DNA from: Celoporthe dispersa
Taxonomy: Eukaryota; Ascomycota; Sordariomycetes; Diaporthales; Cryphonectriaceae
Length of the DNA stretch: 64,000 nucleotides
Reading direction: 5' to 3'
NCBI GenBank assembly: GCA_016584495.1
Contig: WAID01000002.1
Location: 186,001 to 250,000, forward strand
The number at the start of each line of letters is the position of its first letter. Within the stretch, counting starts at the first letter, position 1. Position numbers and translations under genes: made by a program. The notes beneath the pieces are model-generated. The model saw only the letters and a program-made list of their open reading frames with translations, ran no database searches and was not told where the DNA came from. Positions 46,801 through 57,900 of the stretch are shown here, one piece after another.

Positions 46801-48720
46801 GTGATGTCGCCCAGACACCTCAATCTTCTCCTGGAGCGAGCAGGTCGCAGGGTACCGGGTGAATTTGGCGACTTTGTGCGGTTCCTCTTCAACGAAATGG
46901 CACCTCAGAACCGCAGGGCGTTCACGGCCCTCATCAAGCTGCTTGCGAGCTTACTCGAGGGATGCAGCAACGACGGTGACCGCGGGGCGCTGACTCTTGC
47001 CTTTGCCGAGCTCCTGGTCGACGACGGAAGCGCTCATAACTATATCAACCTGCTCGACAGGCTTGTTGAAGACTGCGACCGCATCTTTGAGGACCCTCTT
47101 GCCATGCTCACTAGCTTCTCGGACCGCAGCTCCGCTCACGGGTCCTGGAACTCGAGGACGCGAGACTACAAGTCAGGGACCGGGTCTCTCAACTCCAACA
47201 CCTCGTCGCTGAGGAGGAAGTTCGGATTCGACAATCTCCTCCGGTCAAATAGCAAGAACGACGGGGATCGCACCTCAGTGTGGCGCACCTTGAGCAAGCA
47301 CGGGCGGAACCCGGCGACTGGAGAGAGCTCAAGCCTGGGCAGATCCGGCGTCGGGCGATCTCAGCCAATCGAGACGGGAGTCTCCTCGATGCCGAACAAG
47401 CTCAGGCGGCCAGCCTCACGCGATAGGCCGCGTGTTGCTGGTGCGTTTGATGACTTGAGCACCCGCCCTCAGAGCGTGCATCGGCCGTGCAGCTCACACC
47501 GGCTCGAGACGATCGGTGAGCCGGAAGTGGAGGTTATTGAACCGCCTAAGCCGCTCAAGAAGAAGCGCCGCAGCTCCCTGTCCGACCTCAAGAACCTCAT
47601 GGAGACGGTCACCCTAGATGACGACCAGCCGTCGCCTTTTGAGCCGATGGCCCCTCTACATGCGGCGGCACCTGCGCGCGCGCCAGCGCCTGTTGACCCG
47701 CCCGTGCCTCTCAATATCACAAAGAAGACGCCTGCGCAGATCCCTGAGAAGATAGTCAGCCCGGAGGAAGAACCACCTCTGCCTTTGAACATCGCCAAGC
47801 AAACATCGGAAAAGTTCAACTCGTCGCCCCGTATTCCTGTTCCTGTAACCTCCAAGATTCCCAAGACCTCGTCGCCGAAGGGGCAAACGACACCACCGCC
47901 GACGACCAGACTCCCGATGACGCCTCAAACATCACGTAGCCTGCGGTCTCCCCGGCCGAGGATAACTGCCGGGGGCGAACCCTTGCAAAACATCTTCGCC
48001 ACCCCCCAGGTCCCCTCGCCCGGTGGTTCACTCAAAGTACGGAAGCACGCAAAGACGTTGTCGACGTCAAGCATACCGGCCCTGAAACCGACCCGGCTGC
48101 CACTAGCTGGTGCATTTACGCCCACGGCCCCTGAGTTCAACAAGTCAGCCGGGAAGTCCCCGACCGGGAAGCTGCGACTGCAATCGCCGCAGAAGCTCAG
48201 AGAGCGGCTGCAGACAGAGAAGAAGGCCGTGGAAGATGTCGACTCCAACCTCAAGTCGGAGCTGTCGCGCATCTCGGCGGACATGGCACGCGTAAACACC
48301 ATGATGCCCCGCTCCAACACACAGGACATCCGCAAGCTCTCGGCATCGGTCAAGGCCCTGGAGGACCGGATCCCAGAAGTGCTGCGGGAGCTAGACGAGC
48401 GGCAGAAGACCATCCAGGAGGACATGGAGGCGACGGTCAAGGCAAGCGAGGCCAAGGTGAAGGCGATCGACCAGCTGTACAAGGAGGCGACGGCCGAGAA
48501 CGAGCTGCTGTACGAGAAGTTCAACACGGAGCTGGGCAAGATCGTCAAGGCGATCCGCGGCAAGGGCCGCGAGGACAGGGAGGAGCTCATCACGAAGCTC
48601 AAGGACACGAGCGAGGAGACGGCATACGTCAAGAAGGAGAATGCGAGGCTCAGGAGGGAGATTGTGAGCCTCAGGGCGCTGCTGAAGGGTAGCGGAAGCA
48701 GGCGGGAGTCATCGGAGTGA
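43884..48720 (+). CDS. Rho guanine nucleotide exchange factor (DH-PH, coiled coil)
   Basis: Two exons, 43884-46145 and 46202-48720. The 56-base intron has donor GTAGGT, branch CTGAC and acceptor ACACAG, and joins as LSRRIIQLLSTQF. After one base is restored the protein is 1593 residues. Order: a conserved fungal N-terminal domain (1-230; ANDPQLGHLPILVFHG, GDEVYRGLAFGLFKYFTELP), a DH domain (about 245-480; LVETEERYVAKVEELVQ, DQTIRSILIEPVQRLPRYSLLIDQI), a PH-like region (about 490-610; GILLLFSDCVVLVRK), a helical block (about 860-1000) whose pattern recalls RhoGAP without an arginine finger, a long Ser/Pro/Lys-rich linker, and a C-terminal coiled coil (about 1405-1585). DH domains catalyse GDP-GTP exchange on Rho-family GTPases at the membrane. 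Near 45421-45426 one G seems to be missing; otherwise the frame ends at 45464 just inside the PH region. Which GTPase it acts on is not visible. Confidence 0.87.
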
Positions 48721-49322
48721 AAGGGGCAGACGGGTGGGGTTGCTTCGAGGCTGTGGGAACTTCCACCGGCGGCGTTGCAGAGCATTATTTCTTCGTTCTT
48801 TTATCTTCTTGTTCCGTTTCTTTTCACGCTTTTCCAGGGATACAAAGAGGTTTGGTTGTACACACATGATATCATGGGAGTTTCTACAGCTGTCTCCGTC
48901 GACTGCTCTCTGGGAGAGGAGGCGGGCTCGGCTCAAAGGTGAGGTCTTTTTTCTTCTTCTTCTGGACACCCATTTTCTGTACATATAATGTCTACCTTCG
49001 TCGGGAGGCCGGGATGGAAATGCGAAAGAGAAAAGGATGCATCCGACTGCAGACGAATGACGTTGGACTATACATGTAGAGCATGTTGGACATGTGAAAT
49101 CGAAGGTTTAGGATCATGACAAATCAATCGGGAGATGCATGCAGCAGTCTTTGGGAGATAAAACAATGATGAGCCCTACTCCTGACCCGCTATGCTCAAC
49201 ATGATGATGGGTGAAGTATTGATACAAGTCGTTCCGCCATCCCGCATCAGCCCTGGAGTGCAGAGCACACGAGGCCATACATACATACATACACTGGGCC
49301 ACCTTACAGCCAGCCGAGGCTG
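48721..49322. other. Convergent 3' interval
   Basis: 602 bases between the RhoGEF stop (plus) and the MscL stop (minus). It contains a short CATA repeat near 49276-49291. No gene was seen. Confidence 0.55.
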
Positions 49323-50402
49323 TCACGGTGAGATGAGGCTCGGGGCCTGCACGCGCTCTTCTCGGCCGTCGAGCCAGCTGGTGCAATTAATACACCTCTT
49401 GGCCTGAGGAGATCAAGTGGGTTTCAACCTCGCGAGTTAGCAAAGCAAGCATGGGTGGACAGCAGGCAAAGGGGCGAGACAGCTACGCACCTTTTCGTTG
49501 ATGTGCTTCTTGCAGTACGGACACTTGACCGTGCGCTTGACGATGGGATCGCTGCTTAGGTACTCGTAGAGGCCGGCGAGGCTGTACAGGGCCAGGCCCA
49601 GGCCGATGAAGTTGATTGTCTTGTTGAGGAAGACGCCGTCTGTGCGGAGGGGGGAGAGCGAGGGGTAGCGAGCCGGGTCTCTTTGTTAGTCATACTTGGG
49701 GCTTTCCTCACTCAAATCTTTTTTTTTGGACCCGACAGAGCTGCATGCTGCGGTCCCAAGCAATACTCACAGGCCATAATCACAGCCCCGTCGCCCTGGG
49801 CCTGCTCGATGGTGGTGTACCCGGCCCAGCGCAGGTAGTTGGGGCCGGGCTGCAGGACCGCGAACTTGAGATCCAAGTTTGCGTTTAGGGGTAGAATAAT
49901 AGAGAGGGGCGGTAATAGGATATCGCTAACGAAGGATGTTACGACGGTGGTGAAGGCTTGGGCGAGGCTACAGGATGTTAGTTCTTTTCTTTTTGGCTTT
50001 GTGGGTTGGTGGGTGGTGATGATGATGATGGTGGTGCCCGTCGGTGAACCGGGCTCAAGACAGCTTGTCTTTTCTGTTCTCTCGTCCTTGTTTTTATTCC
50101 CTTTCTCTTGGTTTTTTCTTTTCTTTTTTTTTTCTTTCTCTTCCTGTCCCTCTCCATACGTGTTTTACTGGGCCGCTTCTTTCGCACTGGACGAAGAGAT
50201 CGAGAAAGAAAGAGAAAAGAAAGAAAAAAAGACGCTACCTTAACACCACTTACATCAAACCAAAGGCGATCTCGAGGATGTTACCTTGGGTCGCAAAGTC
50301 CATGAAGCCATCGATCATGCGGCGCGTCTTGCGAGTGCCGTACCCGATAAGAGACTCCTCTTCCTGGACGTCAATGAGCCGTGGAAGACTTATCCTGCTC
50401 AT
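49323..50402 (-). CDS. MscL-type mechanosensitive channel with C-terminal Cys4 motif
   Basis: Four exons, 50402-50254, 49967-49771, 49639-49491 and 49403-49323, give 191 residues. Donors are GTAAGT, GTGAGT and GTGCGT. Acceptors are CTGTAG, GCACAG and CCTCAG. All three junctions restore codons. The first exons carry the MscL pore helix (GNILEIAFGLMLAQAFTTVV, TSFVSDILLPPLSIILP), the periplasmic-loop equivalent with KFAVLQPGPNYLRWAGYTT and the second membrane helix (KTINFIGLGLALYSLAGLYE). MscL forms a homo-oligomeric pore opened by membrane tension; in bacteria it is an osmotic release valve. In place of the bacterial cytoplasmic helix bundle there is CPYCKKHINEKAKRCINC, two CxxC pairs that could bind zinc. 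The membrane it occupies is unknown. The exons are small, so it is easily missed. All exons are intact. Confidence 0.9.
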
Positions 50403-52012
50403 GGTGATACTAGAGAGAAGAGAAGAATGAAAGAGAGAGATGATCGACGATCAAAGTGGCCAGACCTTGGGTTGTACTGTATGGAGAGAGGAAGAGAGGG
50501 GGGGGGGAGGGAGAGAGAGAGAGAGAAAAGGACAAGAATTGAAATTCTGGTCAGTGGATATGTATGGGAGAGAGAGAGAGAGAGACTGCTCGCTTGATGA
50601 AGATACAAGGGATCGTCGAGCAGGTCGAAGATAGAGAAAAATGATCTGGGCCAACCAACCGCGTTGGCCGGGACCGCGTCTAACTGCAGCGGATTTTCAA
50701 GGGTCCCTCCTGGAGAGCAGGGAGAGAGGGGGAGAGAGAGAAAGAGGGGATCAATGTCTACTGTACTCCAGCACTATCTCGGCAGACTTGTGGACCGCTT
50801 CAGCGGTTGCGCGGCCCCCTCTGGACAACTCAGCAGTGATCAGCCTTGCATCGATACATCGTCAGGTGGGCAAGTGCCGGGATATCGTGGCCTCGCACGG
50901 TTTCACCAACAACCATGACCAAAAAGAAGAGATGTACTAGACAAACAAAACAAGAGATGAAGGTGATGATAGGCCTGCGCAGAGAGACTGGCGCTTGAAT
51001 GGCCCATCTACCTCTTCTCTGTCCATCGACCCTCGGCTGACCAGAGAGACACGTCTTCGAGTCAGTCAGGTCGTGTCTGCAGGGACAGACAGTGGGTAGG
51101 AGGAGTAAATGCTCGTCCTCGCCGGCGCCGCACATTCATGCAGGCGCGCAAGGACGTGGTTTGTTGGCATCAGGAATGGCCCACCTGGCTCCTCCATAAA
51201 ATGAGACATGCAGGCTGTAAGCATGTGAAAGATAAAGAAGGGGCATCTACACAATTCTTTTGTACATCTGGGAATGGGAAGAGAGAGGCGTCGTCCACGG
51301 CGCGAGCACGAGAGTCATAGTACACACGGTAACAACAAAAAAAGTTTGTCGATAAGCAGAGGACGAATGAGTGAGTGTCTGAACAAGATGACGGCCCACC
51401 CCTGAAAATCCCCCAGAGTTTGGGGGCACCTTCGTACCAAGCACCCCCGCTACAGGGGCCCCCACGCCCTATCATCGACCCGAGAGCCGCCTGTGTCAGT
51501 CGGCCTGCCTCCGACTTCGGGTGGAACCTGGTGAGCACATCGTACGGCTGCTTTGAAATTTCGATGCCGGCGGCTGCACAAGCAAAGTGCAATCCAGCTG
51601 GGGTGAGACTTCACCTCTTTCTCTCTCTCTTTCTTTTCCTTTTAACTCCTCTCCTCCTCCTCCTTCTTCTTCTTCATCCACTGCACCTTGCGATGACAAC
51701 GGCAGCAGCACCTGACCTGCCATCCATCGCAATCTGTTCTGGTGGTAAGCAGAGAATCATCCGCCAAATTCCGTCGTGAATTGGCCTGGCATGGACGAGA
51801 CGTGAAGTCGAGTCTTGTTACTTTTTCCCTCTCTCTTCTCATCTTGTCGTTCGCTCGACCAACACCTTCATCCTTAACCTCCCTCCCCGGGCCCCTCGTC
51901 TTCCCATCGTGCCAGAAGAGGTCTTCTTGTCCCCCTTTCTCGCTGGTGCTTGCATACCACGGCAGACGCGCAGACTCAACCGTCCCATATATCAACTGCG
52001 AGACGGCCCAAG
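50403..52012. other. Intergenic, no supportable gene
   Basis: Divergent interval between the MscL start (minus) and the orphan membrane protein start (plus). It contains GA repeats (50511-50525 and 50567-50584), G runs and C/T-rich sequence ahead of 52013. No conserved-looking frame was seen. Confidence 0.5.
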
Positions 52013-53032
52013 ATGCGAGACCAAGATAATAGCAAGCCGGGCGGCGGGCCTGTCTCCCAGCTGGAGGCCAAGGCAGCCCTCCCACTTCCCAAGACCGAAT
52101 CGAAGTGGAACACCAAGAACATCTTCCTGCGCCTGGCAGCAGATGTTGCGAGTGCGTCGGCGGCAGCATCGCTTGTCGCGCCCCTGATCTCCATCATTGA
52201 CCGGTGAGCTGTCCTCCTCCTCCTCCACTCTCCACCCCTCCCCTCCCCCCTTCTCCCCTTCGGAGCCGGGCTCGTGATGGCGTCTGTGTGTCTGCGCTCT
52301 GTCTGACACGTCACTGTCGCCAGCTCGATCATGGAGAATGCATCCGGCCGTGCCCCTCTATTCACCTCAGTCCGCAACTCCCTCCGCTCCCTCCTCCTGC
52401 GCCCCCATACGATGCTCCTCTCGAAGCCCGTCGCGCTCATCTTCGCCGTCTATGGCGGCACATACCTGACCGCCAACGTCCTCGACACCACCACCTCGAC
52501 TGTGACGAACAGGCCCGCGGCGCACGTCACCTCCGGCACGGCCAAGTTCGCCTCCTCGTCCACGGCCAACATCGCCATGGGCATCTACAAGGACCAGGTC
52601 TACGCGCGCATGTTTGGCCCCGTCGGCCAGGCCGTGCGCAGGGTCCCCGCAGCCAGCTACGCCCTGTTCACCGCCCGCGACTGCATGACCATCTTCGCCA
52701 GCTTCAACGTCCCCGTGCTCCTCGGCCCGGCCGTCGGCGCCTACATGGGCGACGAGCTTCGCCGGAGGGTCAGCGGCCAGACCGTCGTCCAGTTCGCCGC
52801 CCCGGCCCTCGTCCAGGTTCTCTCCACCCCCGTCCACCTCCTCGGCCTTGACCTGTACAACCGGCCCAGGTGCGAGAGAACAGGTCTCCCGACCTGGGGC
52901 GAGCGCTGGGAGCAGGTCAGGAAGAACTGGTCCATCTCCGTACTGGCGAGGCTGTGCAGGATTATACCTGCGTATGGCGTGGGCGGCGTGGTGAACGTCA
53001 AGGTGCGGCGGAGCCTGATGGAGGACCTGTAA
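52013..53032 (+). CDS. Conserved fungal membrane protein of unknown function
   Basis: Two exons, 52013-52203 and 52324-53032, encode 299 residues. The donor is GTGAGC and the acceptor is TCGCCAG. The junction gives LISIIDRSIMENASGR. Several segments look membrane-embedded (about 50-63, 95-115, 175-200, 215-235), and motifs such as HTMLLSKPVALIFAVYGGTY, SGTAKFASSSTANIAMGIYK and STPVHLLGLDLYNRP recur, as I recall, in proteins filed as 'sequence orphan' across ascomycetes. The spacing of helices with short polar turns resembles a carrier or inner-membrane protein, but I see no mitochondrial-carrier signature, so no transport function is proposed. The frame is intact. The gene is tail-to-tail with VPS36. 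Confidence 0.82.
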
Positions 53033-53401
53033 GAGAGAGACGAGAAAAGACGGACTCTATTTTTCTTCTTTTCTTTCCATTCATTTTTTCTTTTTTTCTT
53101 TCTCCTTTCATTTTGGTTTCTTTCCCTGGTTCGCATCACGAGTGCACATTAATGGCAAGGATAGACAAAGGCAAAGGCGCATGGTACTTCTTTTTTTTTT
53201 TCTTTCTCTCTTCTTTTCTTTCCTAACCTTCTCGGCAACGGCGTTTCGGCATGGCATGGCATTTCTGTCGATACCCACGGACATCTCCCAATCTGCATGA
53301 TCTGTACGAGTATAGAACATTTAGACAATAGACGTCACGAACGGCACGTAATGAGCTCTTCTTGTTGTGACCGGGGTGGGGGATCAGCCAGCCTGGTCGT
53401 G
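53033..53401. other. Convergent 3' interval
   Basis: 369 bases of T-rich sequence between the stops of the orphan membrane protein (plus) and VPS36 (minus). No gene was seen. Confidence 0.6.
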
Positions 53402-55560
53402 TTAGATGAAGCCGCTCTCCCTCAGGGCCTTGTAGATCTGCCTCTGCGCCTCCGTCGCCTCCGTCTTCTTGCGCCTCCTCCCCTCCCCGGTGTCGATAAA
53501 GTTCTCCCAGAACTTGAGGCCCTCGATGCCCTCCTCGCGGCACAGCACGCCCCGCTCCTCGGCCATCTCCAGCTCCTCCTCGGCCACGCCGATGCTCCAG
53601 CCGAACCTCTCGGCGGCGTCCCGCGACGTCACGCCCCGGCCAAACTCCCGCCAGTCCCACGGCACCTCCCTGTCGGGCGGTATGCTGTGCAGGTCCTGCA
53701 TCCAGCCCAGCAGCGCCCGGATGGTCGTCTCGTCCGTCCGGTCCTTGCCCTGCACGACCATGACGCCGCTCTTGAAGGTGCGCAGCCGCACGGGGAGCTT
53801 GAGCTCCTCCCACAGCCGCGCGGCCTTCTCGAAGTCCATGGGGCTGACGAGCTCGACGCCGCCGCGCGCCCGGTTGAACACGGCCCAGAGGTCCACGAGG
53901 CTGATGATGCCGCCGGCCCTGCGCAGCACGCCCCTCGCGTCGTCGGTCAGGAACTCGGCCAGGTTGCGCGACAGCTCCGACAGGTAGAGCGACTCGTTGC
54001 TGCTGCCCGCGATGTCCTTGGTGGTGACCAGGCCCAGCTGCGTCGCCGACTCTGCCAGGAGCGCATTCGCCTCTGACGAGACGCCGGCGCCGCCACCGCC
54101 GCCGCCTGCCTGCCGCGAGAAGCTCTCTGCCAGGGCGACGATCTCCTTGGCGGATGCCATCAGCGCCTCCAGGTCCTCAAACGCCGAGCCGATGACCAGC
54201 TCGTTGTTCTTGCGCATCTCCAAGCCGCGCTGCTCCAGACCAGCGATGCCCACCGTCTTCTTCCTTGGCTGCAGGGGGACCGCCGGCTCCCGGGGTGGTC
54301 GCGTCCACGGCCAGCGGGTTAGAGCTAGGCACGGGCGGCGCGCCCTGCAGCAGCCACTTGCGCTGCGTGATGGCGCCCTTGAGGCGCTCGTAGAGGATCT
54401 TCTCGCCCCCTCCCCGGAAGGATATCTTGACGCTCTCTGGAATGTCCACGGCGGACAGGGCGCCGTAGCTCAGGATGGGGCCGGGGGAGTCAGTTCGGTC
54501 CTGGGTCGGGGTCGACTGCGCAGGACGGCTCAGCCCGGGCGGTACATCGTGGGAGATCAGCGGCGCGCCGCATATCTCGCAGGACAGCAGGGACGGATGG
54601 TTCAGGAACGTGCACCGGGGGCACTGGAACGAGGCGTCTGGGTCCGACGACGTCTTGGGCGGGCTGCCTCTGTCCCCGGGTGGATCACCGTCCCCGACCA
54701 GACCGTTGCTGTTCCCAGACAGTCCTCCGGGCCGCAGCGGCAGCGGGGCCACGACTGCCTGCCGGCTTGTGGCATTGCTGATGGCGGCCTTGAGCACGTG
54801 CGTGAGAGCTGGCCTGATCCCGCAGGCCAGGCATGGCGGGAGAGGGGTATGCGCGTTCGCCGTCGCAGGGTCGAAGTTGGAGGGGACGGGGTTCGAGAAG
54901 CTGCAGATCGTGCAGACCCAGGTCGCCGTGCCCGCGGCGGGTGACGGGTCCACCGGTGCAGGCCGCAGGGGGCTATCTGATCGTGGGACTGGAGAGGCAG
55001 TGCCGTTCCTCGGTGAGCCGTTGGGGACAGCTGGTGATCTTGACTGCAGGGACGCGCGCTTGGTCGGCTTCGGGATCAGGGTGACCTTGGCCGAGGATTT
55101 GAGGAAGCCAGCCTGTTGTTGGGAGCACCTCTCAGCAGGGCGGTCACGAGAGCAGCCAGCAGGTGGGCGGGACCAGATCTCACATAGAATTCGTATCGCT
55201 CTACGTCCTTCAGGTCCAGAGCCAACGAGTGCTTTCTGGGGTCGGCCTTGTCCACGTAGCAGATGCGATGGGAGGTCAGGTAGACCTGGCCGTTCTGCTG
55301 GTTGGGCAGCTTGTATTTTCTGCAAAAGGAGCACGCCCGATCAGCCACGCCAGTTCCGTCCCCGAGGCTTATCCCGAGGCCAACAACAACAACAACACAA
55401 AGGCGGACATGTCCAGTCCATCAGAGGTCAAAAAAGAACAAGAAGAAAAAGAAACTAACCCCTCGTATAATCCCACATTATCTTGGACAAAGAGGAGGAC
55501 TTCGTCTGGGAGATAGGCCGGCCGCAGGGCAGTGGTGAGGTCGAGCTGCTTTAGAAACAT
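53402..55560 (-). CDS. VPS36: ESCRT-II subunit Vps36 (GLUE, two NZF fingers, EAP30)
   Basis: Three exons, 55560-55460, 55319-55184 and 55112-53402, 648 residues after one correction. Donors are GTTAGT and GTGAGA. Acceptors are TTGCAG and CAACAG. The GLUE domain starts at residue 1 (LPDEVLLFVQDNVGLYEGKY, VYLTSHRICYVD) and is split by an insert with two NZF zinc fingers: WVCTIC...CLAC at about 145-178 and FQCPRCTF...CEIC at about 241-257. It resumes at ESVKISFRGGGEKILYERLK. The EAP30 winged-helix half follows (VGIAGLEQRGLEMRKNNELV, FEDLEALMASAKEIVALAES, GGIISLVDLWAVFNRARG). Vps36 binds ubiquitinated cargo and phosphoinositide on endosomes and joins Vps22 and Vps25 to sort cargo into multivesicular bodies. 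One extra C (run at 54274-54278) separates the GLUE half from the EAP30 half; with four C's the frame reads GGPLQPRKKTVGIAGLEQ. Confidence 0.93.
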
Positions 55561-56140
55561 CCGTCATATCTGTCTGAAGAGAGTATCTCCCACTATTGAG
55601 AAGTGAAGGGTGCACAAGTTAAGAGGGTGGTAGGAGGAGGGTGCTTGAGACGGCCGTAGGGGCCATTAACCTCGCAAGGGGGGAAGGGACCGGGGGTCAG
55701 GTTACCAGTGATGTCAGGACCCCCCATGCGCATACCATTAGTAAGACAGCGAGCTTATGAAATAAACGGGGCCCCATCCCCCCCCCCCCCTTCCAAAAAC
55801 CCCCTCGTCCTGATTCACTATCAGAGGGTGACGAGGACGCTAGTAAGATAAGGGAATGGGGGAAGGCGCCAACCGCGGCGCACGGGAAATCAGAACCAGG
55901 CCAAAAGGGACCGCTGGCTGCTGCCAACCCCGTCCTGTCACGTTTTCTCCCCCGACACCATCGACACAAAGAACCACCACCTCGCCTTTCATCATCGCCG
56001 TCGGGGACGACAGTCTCTCTCTCCATCTCTCCCTCTCCCTCTTCTTTCAAAAAACCAACCCAGATCCCCACAGTTCCCCCTCTCTTGCCTTTTGTTAAGT
56101 ACTACCTCCCGTCCTCGCCTCCTTAACACCGTCCGAACAG
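55561..56140. promoter_or_regulatory. Divergent promoter of VPS36 and the THP3-like gene
   Basis: 580 bases between two divergent start codons, with a C run near 55779-55790 and a C/T-rich leader on the THP3 side. No further gene was seen. Confidence 0.5.
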
Positions 56141-57900
56141 ATGTCGGCAAACATGATGGGCTGGGCTGCCGCGCCTGGCACCCAACAGCATCCTCCGCCC
56201 CCTCCTGGACCCGGCTCGTACTCATATGCCAACCGTACGTCCCTTCCTCCACCAAGCCGGCCGCCTTGATTGTGATGGTCTGCTAACGCTCCCCCCGCAG
56301 CCGCTTACACGCAGGTTCAAGTTCGCCAGAGCTTCGGTCAAACCTTCTCCGTCCCTCCTCCACCCATCGTCTTCCCAGGCGTTCCTGTTCCTCCTCCACC
56401 ATCTTATGGTGCCTCACAAACGTCCATGTCGCCCCCAGCTAATCAGCCCGCACCGCCCAACAAGGGTCGCATCGAGTGGCCGGACTCTGTTCGCGACTAC
56501 GTCCGGCGGTCGTTCATGCCCAGCAACCTAGACCCATCGGTTACCAGGGCCGAGATGGAGACCCAGCTCAAGGCGACCATCTCCGCCGCCACCGACTCGG
56601 GTCACCTGCACACCATCTCCTGGGAGGCCCACCCGCTCCCCCAGGAGCTGATCAGGTCGGCGCGGGCCAAACAGCTCGAGGACCAGAAGATGCGTGATGC
56701 GCCCAGGAGCGGCAAGAAGCGCAAGTCTCTTGACATAGAGGACCCCGGCGATGATAGTAGATCTGCCACCGCAGCACCCTGGCACCGTAACCCCCTGGAG
56801 AGCCGCATCAGCTACGCCGCCACGAGCGACACCGCCAAGCAGCTGCCCGATGAGCCGCTGGCCAAGAGTAAGTACCAAAAGGCCAGCGAGAAGCGACAGA
56901 AACGGCAGGAGCGCTTCAACACGGGCGCGTACAAATCTCCTCCCCAGAGATCCCCTACGCCTCCGCCCCCAGCCGGTCCGGTAGTTGGCACGTGCGAGAC
57001 CCTGGAGAAGTCGTACCTGCGGTTGACGGCGCCGCCGAAGCCCGAGACCGTCCGCCCGGAGCGCGTGCTGCGCAAGACCCTGGAGCTGCTCAAGAAGCAG
57101 TGGCGCAAGGACAGTAACTACTCTTACATATGCGATCAGTTCAAGTCCATGCGCCAGGACCTTACCGTGCAGCGCATCAAGAACGACTTCACAGTACGCG
57201 TCTACGAGAACCACGCCCGGATTGCCATGGAGAAGGGGGACCTCGGTGAGTATAATCAGTGCCAGACCCAGCTGATGGCCCTGTACAGGCTGGGTCTGAA
57301 GGGGAACCCCAACGAGTTTAAGGCGTACCGTATCTTGTATTTCATCCACACCGCCAACCGCCTGGCCCTGAATGACGCCCTGGCGGATCTAACCACAGCA
57401 GAGAAATCGGAGCCCTCGATCAAGCACGCTCTCGATGTCCGCTCGGCCCTGGCCACGGGCAACTATCACCGCTTCTTCCAGCTCTACCAGGACCCACCCG
57501 TCCTGGGCGGCTACCTGATGGATATGTTTGTCGGCCGTGAGCGACTTGCTGCTCTGTGCAATATCTGCAAGGCGTAAGCCCCTCCCCACCCCCCCCCTTT
57601 TTTTTTTTCTGTCTTTTCATCTCGCCACCCGTCAGTCTCTTTACAGCTGAGGATGCTAACTAACTCTTGTCCTGCAGATACAAGCCTGAGGTCAAACTCC
57701 GGTTCGTTACTGAAGAACTCGGGTTTATGTCAGACGAGGATGCGGCGCAGTTCATTGTGAACCACGACGCAGCTCACCTGCTTGCCCCCAAGGAGCAAGG
57801 AGACAACGATCTCTACTTTCTGGCCGGCAAAGGCCTCGGATTTTTCGAGGCTACAAAGGCTGCAGCATTCGGCCGAGTGGACATCAAGGGACAGATCTGA
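56141..57900 (+). CDS. THP3: SAC3/GANP-family protein, THP3/LENG8-like
   Basis: Three exons, 56141-56234, 56301-57573 and 57678-57900, encode 529 residues. Donors are GTACGT and GTAAGC. A TGCTAAC branch site lies in intron 1. Acceptors are CCGCAG and CTGCAG. The frame is intact throughout. The N-terminus is Pro/Gln-rich. A WPDSVRDYVRRSF motif lies at about 107-120, a basic KKRKSL patch near 190, then the SAC3/GANP PCI-like helical domain (about 285-525): LEKSYLRLTAPPKPETVRPE, WRKDSNYSYICDQFKSMRQD, RIKNDFTVRVYENHARIAME, EYNQCQTQLMALYR and FKAYRILYFIHTANR. Yeast Thp3 works with Csn12 in transcription elongation and splicing, and human LENG8 is the counterpart. The role here is presumably nuclear mRNA biogenesis. 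The start is the only ATG upstream of the conserved frame after the divergent promoter. Confidence 0.9.

Noticed and set aside
53297..54076. 259-residue plus-strand frame opposite VPS36
   Set aside because: Antisense shadow of GC-rich VPS36 coding sequence; the same kind of shadow occurs opposite RAD4, the AN1 gene, THP3 and the LRR-like gene.
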